This document shows positions 6,356 through 10,899 of a stretch of 10,899 bases of DNA, in pieces; within the stretch, counting starts at the first letter, position 1, and every line of letters begins with the position of its first letter. A program made the translations under genes and the position numbers. The notes under the pieces are model-generated. The model was not told the origin of the DNA. It searched no databases and was given only the letters and a program-made list of their open reading frames with translations. This DNA is from Rhodospirillales bacterium (GTDB lineage: Bacteria; Pseudomonadota; Alphaproteobacteria; QKFK01; SZUA-500). The DNA lies in the NCBI GenBank assembly GCA_003252195.1, contig QKFK01000215.1:1-10899 (forward strand). Direction: 5' to 3'.

Positions 6356-7366
6356 ATGGCTGTTCGCGTAGCTATTAACGGTTTTGGACGTATTGGACGT
6401 CTTGTATACAGAGCTCTCGTTGAATCAGGTCGCAAAGACGTAGAAGTTGTTGCTATCAACGACCTCGGTTCACCAGCTGCTAACGCACATCTTTTGAAAT
6501 ATGACTCAGTTCACGGTAGATTCCCTGCAGATGTTTCTGTAGAAGGTGACTACTTTGTTGTAGGTAACAATAAAGTTAAAGTTATTGCTCAACGTGACCC
6601 ATCACTTCTTCCATGGAAAGAAATGAACATTGATATCTGTTTTGAATGTACAGGTATTTTCTCAGACAGAGATAAAGCTGCTGTTCACTTAGACGCTGGT
6701 GCAAAAAGAGTTCTCGTATCTGCTCCTTCAAAAGGCGCTGATTTGACAGTTGTTTATGGTGTTAACCATGAAAAACTTACAGCAGAACACAAAGTTGTAT
6801 CAAATGCTTCATGTACAACAAACTGCTTAGCTCCTGTTGTTAGCGTTCTTAACGACAAATTTGGTATCAAACACGGTTATATGACAACTATTCACTCATA
6901 TACTGGTGACCAAAACATTGTTGATACATTGCACAAAAAAGATAACTTCCGTGCAAGAGCTGCTGCTTTGTCAATGATTCCTTCAACAACTGGTGCTGCT
7001 CAAGCTATCGGTTTGGTTATTCCTGAACTTTCAGGTAAGTTAAAAGGTTCTGCTGTTCGCGTTCCTACACCAAACGTATCATTGGTTGACTTCAAATGCG
7101 TTCTTTCTAAAGACGTAACAGCTGAAGAAGTAAATGCAGCTATTAAAGAAGCTTCTGAAGGTAAATTAAAAGGAATTTTAGGTTATAACGAAGAAGATCT
7201 CGTATCTACAGACTTTAACCACTGTTCAAACAGCTCAACATTTGATGCTCAAAGCACAACTGTTGTAGAAGGTAACTTCGTACGCGTAGTTTCATGGTAT
7301 GACAACGAATGGGGCTTCTCAAACCGTATGTCAGATACAGCTGTTGCTATGTCAAAATTCTTCTAA
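6356..7366 (+). CDS. gapA: Glyceraldehyde-3-phosphate dehydrogenase, type I
   Basis: This cytosolic tetrameric enzyme oxidises glyceraldehyde 3-phosphate with phosphate to 1,3-bisphosphoglycerate. The 336-residue product is full length. The Rossmann motif NGFGRIGR is at residues 8-15, and Asp36-Leu37 at the end of the second strand favours NAD+ over NADP+. The catalytic Cys153 lies in SNASCTTNCLAP, and the general base is His180 in TTIHSYTGDQ. STTGAAQA, GSAVRVPTPNVS and the C-terminal WYDNEWGFSNRM follow as in type I enzymes. AGGAAGGA, 8 nt before the ATG, is the strongest ribosome binding site in the window. Codon choice is strongly biased: by hand count 17 of 20 Asn codons are AAC, against 5 of 16 in pgk, which points to very high expression. 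pgk, the next glycolytic step, follows after 97 nt, separated by a terminator-like hairpin. Confidence 0.98.
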   Translation: MAVRVAINGFGRIGRLVYRALVESGRKDVEVVAINDLGSPAANAHLLKYDSVHGRFPADVSVEGDYFVVGNNKVKVIAQRDPSLLPWKEMNIDICFECTGIFSDRDKAAVHLDAGAKRVLVSAPSKGADLTVVYGVNHEKLTAEHKVVSNASCTTNCLAPVVSVLNDKFGIKHGYMTTIHSYTGDQNIVDTLHKKDNFRARAAALSMIPSTTGAAQAIGLVIPELSGKLKGSAVRVPTPNVSLVDFKCVLSKDVTAEEVNAAIKEASEGKLKGILGYNEEDLVSTDFNHCSNSSTFDAQSTTVVEGNFVRVVSWYDNEWGFSNRMSDTAVAMSKFF

Positions 7367-7385
7367 TTTGATGATGATCAAATTA
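7364..7385 (+). repeat. Hairpin overlapping the gapA stop codon
   Basis: TAATTTGAT (7364-7372) pairs perfectly with ATCAAATTA (7377-7385) around a GATG loop. The stem begins at the gapA stop codon. No T-run follows. It may protect the gapA mRNA end or simply add structure before the terminator-like hairpin at 7401. Confidence 0.4.
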
Positions 7386-7400
7386 TTGAATAAATAAATC

Positions 7401-7438
7401 ATTGCCTCTCCTCTTATTTTAGGGGAGGGGCAATTTTT
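7401..7438 (+). terminator. Terminator-like hairpin between gapA and pgk
   Basis: ATTGCCTCTCCTC (7401-7413) pairs over 13 positions with GGGGAGGGGCAAT (7422-7434), with two G-U pairs, around an 8-nt loop, and runs into five T residues (7434-7438). It looks like a working intrinsic terminator. The pgk start codon is only 25 nt further on, too little space for a separate promoter and leader, so partial termination or a pgk promoter upstream of the hairpin is implied. Confidence 0.8.
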
Positions 7439-7463
7439 GTAAAAGCCAAAGAAAGGTTATAAA

Positions 7464-8678
7464 ATGTCTAAATTTAATACTCTTGATAAGCTTGATGTTG
7501 CTGGTAAAGTAGTTATGCTTAGAGCAGATCTTAATGTTCCTATGGATGACAAGTTTAACGTAACTAATGCAGCTCGTATTGATGGTACAGTTCCTACAAT
7601 TAAAGAATTAGTAAAAAAAGGCGCTAAAGTTGTTGTTACAACTCACTTTGGTCGTCCAAAAGGTGGACAACAAGAGCCAGAATTCTCAATTTCTCATATT
7701 GCTAAACCATTAGAAAATGCTCTTGGTGGAACAAAAGTTAAATTTGTTGATGATTGTATTGGTGATAAAGTTAAATCAGCTATTAAAGATATGGCTTCAG
7801 ATGAAGTTCTTCTTCTTGAAAATCTTCGTTTTTATAAAGAAGAAACAGCTGGTGATGAAACTTTTGCTGAAAAATTAGTTGAAGGCGTAGATTTTTATGT
7901 AAGTGATGCTTTCTCAACATCTCACCGTGCTCATGCTTCTATGTGTGCAGCTGCAAAATTACGTCCAAATTCAGCTGGTCGTTTGATGCAAAAAGAATGT
8001 GAAGCTCTTGATAAGGCTTTGTCAAACCCAGAAAGACCAGTTGGTGCTGTTGTTGGTGGTGCAAAAGTTTCTACTAAACTTGAACTACTTGGTAACATGG
8101 TTGAAAAAGTTGATGTTCTAATTATTAGTGGTGGTATGGCTCATACATTTATGAAAGCTAACGGCATTGATACAATCAATAAAGAAAATTCATTGGTTGA
8201 AATGGATATGTTAGATACAGCTAAAGAAATTATGGAGAAAGCTAAGAAATGTGGTTGTGACATCGTTCTTCCTGTTGATTTAGTTGCTTCAAAAGAGTTC
8301 AAAGCTAATGCTGAACACAAAACAGTTTCTTTAGACGAAATTCCTGCAACTGGATATGAGTTGCTTGATGTTGGTGCTAAATCTATCGAAGCTATTAAAG
8401 CTAAGTTAGACACATGTAAAACATTGGTATGGAATGGTCCTTTAGGCGTTTTTGAATTAGAGCCATTTGATACTGCAACTAACGCTGTTGCTCAATATGC
8501 TGCTAAGCTAACTAATGAAGGTAAATTAATGACTGTTGCAGGTGGTGGTGACACTGTATCTGCTTTAGACCACGCTGGTGTAGAGAAAGATTTTACTTAT
8601 ATCTCAACTGCAGGCGGTGCTTTCTTAGAATGGTTGGAAGGTAAAGCTCTTCCAGGTGTTGAAGTTCTAAAAGCTTAA
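7464..8678 (+). CDS. pgk: Phosphoglycerate kinase
   Basis: Pgk transfers phosphate from 1,3-bisphosphoglycerate to ADP, the first ATP-forming step of lower glycolysis, as a cytosolic monomer. The 404-residue product is complete and carries the family signatures: LRADLNVPMD near residue 19, ARIDGTVPTIKEL, THFGRPKG, LLENLRFYKEE, SDAFSTSHRAHAS (from residue 147), VVGGAKVSTKLELL, WNGPLGVFELEPFD in the nucleotide site, and the AGGGDT phosphate loop (Gly360-Thr364) followed by STAGGAFLEWLEGK. The DAFS form of the hinge motif, in place of the common DAFG, is typical of alphaproteobacteria as I recall it. GAAAGG (7451-7456) is the ribosome binding site, 7 nt before the ATG. It lies directly behind gapA but after a terminator-like hairpin. 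Codon choice is less optimised than in gapA. Confidence 0.98.
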   Translation: MSKFNTLDKLDVAGKVVMLRADLNVPMDDKFNVTNAARIDGTVPTIKELVKKGAKVVVTTHFGRPKGGQQEPEFSISHIAKPLENALGGTKVKFVDDCIGDKVKSAIKDMASDEVLLLENLRFYKEETAGDETFAEKLVEGVDFYVSDAFSTSHRAHASMCAAAKLRPNSAGRLMQKECEALDKALSNPERPVGAVVGGAKVSTKLELLGNMVEKVDVLIISGGMAHTFMKANGIDTINKENSLVEMDMLDTAKEIMEKAKKCGCDIVLPVDLVASKEFKANAEHKTVSLDEIPATGYELLDVGAKSIEAIKAKLDTCKTLVWNGPLGVFELEPFDTATNAVAQYAAKLTNEGKLMTVAGGGDTVSALDHAGVEKDFTYISTAGGAFLEWLEGKALPGVEVLKA

Positions 8679-8694
8679 GCATATTGCTTAGAAT

Positions 8695-8743
8695 AAACAG
8701 GCTATTATCTTGTTTGTATAAATGAGATATAGCCTGTTTTTTT
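8695..8743 (+). terminator. Intrinsic terminator after pgk
   Basis: AAACAGGCTAT (8695-8705) pairs perfectly with ATAGCCTGTTT (8729-8739). The stem can extend, past one bulged T, by ATCT (8707-8710) with AGAT (8725-8728), and it runs into seven T residues (8737-8743). It starts 16 nt after the pgk stop. Confidence 0.85.
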
Positions 8744-8900
8744 GTTTATATACATTTGTCTCTTGTGTTAATATATATGACAGTTGCGTTAATGTTGGAC
8801 AAAATGACAAAAAAATGATGATTAATCATTAATTATCTGCTATGTTAATATGTAATTACTTGTAAGTCTGTAAAGAATACTAAATTTATGGAGTATAAAA
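8744..8900 (+). promoter_or_regulatory. Control region of the LPD7-like repeat protein gene
   Basis: This 157-nt gap follows the pgk terminator, so the next gene needs its own promoter here. An extended -10-like TGCTATGTT lies at 8838-8846 with no clear -35 box. TTGGAC at 8795-8800 is another weak possibility. A perfect 12-bp palindrome, ATGATTAATCAT, lies at 8818-8829, just upstream of the extended -10. The ribosome binding site is GGAG at 8890-8893, 7 nt before the ATG. Confidence 0.35.
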
Positions 8901-10899
8901 ATGGCTGAAAATATCTTCTACGATGCTGATGGAAAAGAGATTGATATAAATAGTCTTCCAGAAGGATCTCGTCTTTATAATGAAGGTGGACAAGAGATAA
9001 ACTCAGAGGGTGGCATAGTTATTCGTGATGTTTTGGGTAATGTGCTAAATCCAACTGGCAATGAAAAGAAAGAGCCTGTTAAAATACTCGGCTTAGATGG
9101 TAATGTTATGGGTGAACCTGTTAAGGTAAATCCGATAGTGAATAAATTAGGTCAAGAGATTGATGCTAATGCTCAGGCTAAACCTGAGACTGTAGAGCTT
9201 GTAGATAAAAATGGTAATGCATTAGATGCAGATGGTAATTCTGTTATAGAACCAGTAACCCTTCTTAATAATGAAGGTAATGAAATTGATGCAGAAGGTA
9301 ATGTGAAGCCAATTAAAACACCTGAAATTGAGGTTGTTGAGCGTGTTGGGGGCACACCTAGAGAAAGCATAAAAGTCACAGAGCAAGATGGATCGGTAGT
9401 GGTTGTTAATGATGATGGTAGTGCTGTTGAAAGTTTATATAATGAGCAAGGTAAGCTTAGGAAAACTATAACTTATTTTGATGTTAATGATGGCGAAAAT
9501 GATGGCTCTAAGAGAGAGCGTATAGAACAAGAATTTGATTCTAATGGTTTGATGACATCAGAATGGTCTTATGCTAATGGTGGTGCTATGCAATCAGCCA
9601 CATTCTATAGACCAGATACAGATCAAGTCAGATCAACAGTATCAGTTAATGAAGATGGTAGCGCTGTAGAGACTGTTTATGGTGAGAATGGTAATGTTGA
9701 GAAATCCGTTACTTATTTTGATGTTAATGATGGCGAAAATGATGGTTCTAAGAGAGAGCGCATAGAACAAGAATTTGATTCTAATGGTTTGATGACATCA
9801 GAATGGTCTTATGCTAATGGTGGTGCTATGCAATCAGCCACATTCTATAGACCAGATACAGATCAAATCAGATCAACAGTATCAGTTAATGAAGATGGTA
9901 GTGCTGTAGAGACTGTTTATGATGAGAATGGTAATGTTGAGAAAGTTCTGAACATAGATAACTATGCAGATAGCAATAACGCCAATAAACAAGACGAAGT
10001 TACACCAAATTCTATGAGTGAGAACGAAGCTGGGTTTGAGGTGGATCAGCTTGCTGCTAGTGGGACGCAAAAAGAACCTGAACCAGAGCATTATCCAGAT
10101 GCTATATCTGATATGCAGTCAGATTTTACAGGTGAGCCACCAGCAAAAATGTCTTTGGAGGATATTGAAAGATTCTGGCGTGAATGGAATGAAGAAAAGA
10201 AAGATATTAATTACATAGGCATATATGATGCAGTAGTTAATGTTGAATTTAATAGTGGTACTAAGCTTAAAGATAGTGGTGATAAAATCTCTATGGAAGC
10301 AGGCAAAGGTCAAGATTTACCTCCAGATCAAGATTTTGACAAGATTATGGAAGCTGCTGAAAAAAGAGGTTGGAGAGCTATTAAATTTGGTCCTAATTGT
10401 AGCCCAGAATTTGCAGCTAAGTTGTATTTAGCATGCGCTAAGGCTGGTATGAAGCCAATAGGTTATGAACCTTCTCCAGAACTAAAAGCTCAGGCTATGG
10501 AGATTGCCAAAGATAATGGATATGATTCATGGGGAACAGAGAATTACAAACGCTTAACTGATGAAGAAAAAGAACCAGCTCTTCTAGAAGATAGAACTAC
10601 TGAGACTTTAGGGAAACTACATTCATTTAGTACAAAATATATAAATAAGAGCCAAGATGAATGTGATTTGAAAGAAGCTGTTGTTATTAAAGATATCAGT
10701 GATAAACAGTTTGCGGATTGGAAATCTCGTGTTGGTCAATCGGACTTGAGTGATAATGAAAAAGCTGCAATAGATAAATATAAAGTAGCAGAAAGAGATG
10801 TTCTTGGTAAGGATGAGCAAATATCTACAGATGATTTTGATGAAAAGCATACTGAAGCTTATTATGATGCTGCATCACCAGCAAGAGCAGATCATTATT
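8901..10899 (+). CDS. Repeat-rich acidic protein with an LPD7-like domain, 3' end beyond the window
   Basis: The frame is open from ATG 8901 to the window edge: 666 codons plus one base, with no stop, so the gene is partial at its 3' end. GGAG at 8890-8893 supports the start. The protein has no N-terminal signal peptide and is acidic. Residues 7-143 hold degenerate 15-25-residue repeats built around a Gly-Asn/Asp core. Residues about 169-350 hold an 80-residue unit in about 2.3 copies, with VNEDGSAVETVY and YFDVNDGENDGSKRE blocks; its Tyr-x-x-x-Gly rhythm recalls MORN_2 or YD-type beta repeats. Residues about 445-525 match the LPD7 pattern: VNVEFNSGTKLKDSGDKI, then AAEKRGWRAIKF, FAAKLYLACAKAGMKPIGYEP. 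LPD7 is described in large polyvalent proteins of conjugative elements and phages; its biochemical role is not established. The visible tail (526-666) is charged, helical-looking and unrecognised. Function is unknown. Confidence 0.85.
   Translation, partial: MAENIFYDADGKEIDINSLPEGSRLYNEGGQEINSEGGIVIRDVLGNVLNPTGNEKKEPVKILGLDGNVMGEPVKVNPIVNKLGQEIDANAQAKPETVELVDKNGNALDADGNSVIEPVTLLNNEGNEIDAEGNVKPIKTPEIEVVERVGGTPRESIKVTEQDGSVVVVNDDGSAVESLYNEQGKLRKTITYFDVNDGENDGSKRERIEQEFDSNGLMTSEWSYANGGAMQSATFYRPDTDQVRSTVSVNEDGSAVETVYGENGNVEKSVTYFDVNDGENDGSKRERIEQEFDSNGLMTSEWSYANGGAMQSATFYRPDTDQIRSTVSVNEDGSAVETVYDENGNVEKVLNIDNYADSNNANKQDEVTPNSMSENEAGFEVDQLAASGTQKEPEPEHYPDAISDMQSDFTGEPPAKMSLEDIERFWREWNEEKKDINYIGIYDAVVNVEFNSGTKLKDSGDKISMEAGKGQDLPPDQDFDKIMEAAEKRGWRAIKFGPNCSPEFAAKLYLACAKAGMKPIGYEPSPELKAQAMEIAKDNGYDSWGTENYKRLTDEEKEPALLEDRTTETLGKLHSFSTKYINKSQDECDLKEAVVIKDISDKQFADWKSRVGQSDLSDNEKAAIDKYKVAERDVLGKDEQISTDDFDEKHTEAYYDAASPARADHY
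8919..9329 (+). repeat. Degenerate short protein repeats at the N-terminus of the LPD7-like protein
   Basis: About six or seven diverged units of roughly 15-25 residues share a pattern like 'hydrophobic-x-(D/N)-x-x-Gly-(N/Q)-x-Ile/Leu-Asp-Ala-x-Gly-Asn'. Clear members are LGQEIDANAQ, NGNALDADGNS and EGNEIDAEGNV, with more worn ones before them. The match is at protein level; the DNA copies have diverged, so this array is older than the 240-nt repeat behind it. Confidence 0.6.
9405..9950 (+). repeat. Tandem 240-nt (80-residue) in-frame repeat, about 2.3 copies
   Basis: Copy 1 (9471-9710) and copy 2 (9711-9950) keep an exact 240-nt period. Over their first 234 nt only five bases differ, all transitions: three are silent, one gives Val/Ile and one Gly/Asp. 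A partial, diverged copy (9405-9470) precedes them in the same register. The unit holds the reading frame. Confidence 0.95.

Noticed and set aside
9471..9950. The 240-nt direct repeats as a transposon, att sites or CRISPR
   Set aside because: They are directly adjacent, in frame and coding, with no spacers, terminal inverted repeats or transposase.
10018..10431. Plus-strand frames in other phases within the LPD7-like region
   Set aside because: They lie inside the long open frame from 8901, which has a good ribosome binding site, repeats in register and a recognisable domain.

Overview
The window is AT-rich chromosomal DNA carrying ordinary housekeeping genes. It probably comes from an alphaproteobacterium. 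The clues are a riboflavin gene next to nusB, a large MscS-type channel with an N-terminal region resembling DUF3772, a phosphoglycerate kinase with the DAFS/HRAHAS form of its motif, and a gap-pgk pair. Low GC, together with nitroreductase and flavoredoxin-type proteins usually met in anaerobes, would fit a host- or gut-associated lineage. That placement is inference, not something the sequence proves. No tRNA, rRNA, CRISPR array, IS element or integrase was seen.

Layout. At 22-1211 lie ribB (DHBP synthase, single domain) and nusB, closed by a clear intrinsic terminator. At 1360-3720 is a large mechanosensitive channel with a signal peptide; its best-supported start is an internal ATG with a good ribosome binding site. 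At 3796-4910 is a divergent pair: a small lipoprotein on the minus strand that appears to use a TTG start, and a plus-strand UPF0149/YecA-like protein. A 17-bp palindrome lies between their starts. At 4982-6087 a nitroreductase and a flavin reductase-like protein form a probable two-gene operon. At 6356-8678 are gapA and pgk, two consecutive glycolytic steps. A strong terminator-like hairpin lies between them, only 25 nt before pgk, so pgk expression must depend on read-through or on a promoter lying upstream of the hairpin. The codon choice of gapA is clearly more optimised than that of pgk.

From 8901 to the right edge runs an open frame of 666 codons with no stop. It codes for an acidic, repeat-rich protein: degenerate short Gly/Asn repeats at the N-terminus, then an 80-residue unit in about 2.3 tandem copies (two nearly identical in DNA), then a segment that matches the LPD7 (large polyvalent protein associated) pattern, then an unknown tail cut by the window end. 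LPD7 is known mainly from conjugative-element and phage proteins, so its place here, behind pgk and with no visible mobile-element genes, is the most unusual thing in the window.

How the genes work together: RibB feeds flavin synthesis, and the nitroreductase and flavin reductase-like proteins are FMN-using families. GapA and Pgk act in series in lower glycolysis. The lipoprotein and the channel are envelope components. The roles of the lipoprotein, the UPF0149-like protein and the LPD7 protein are unknown.
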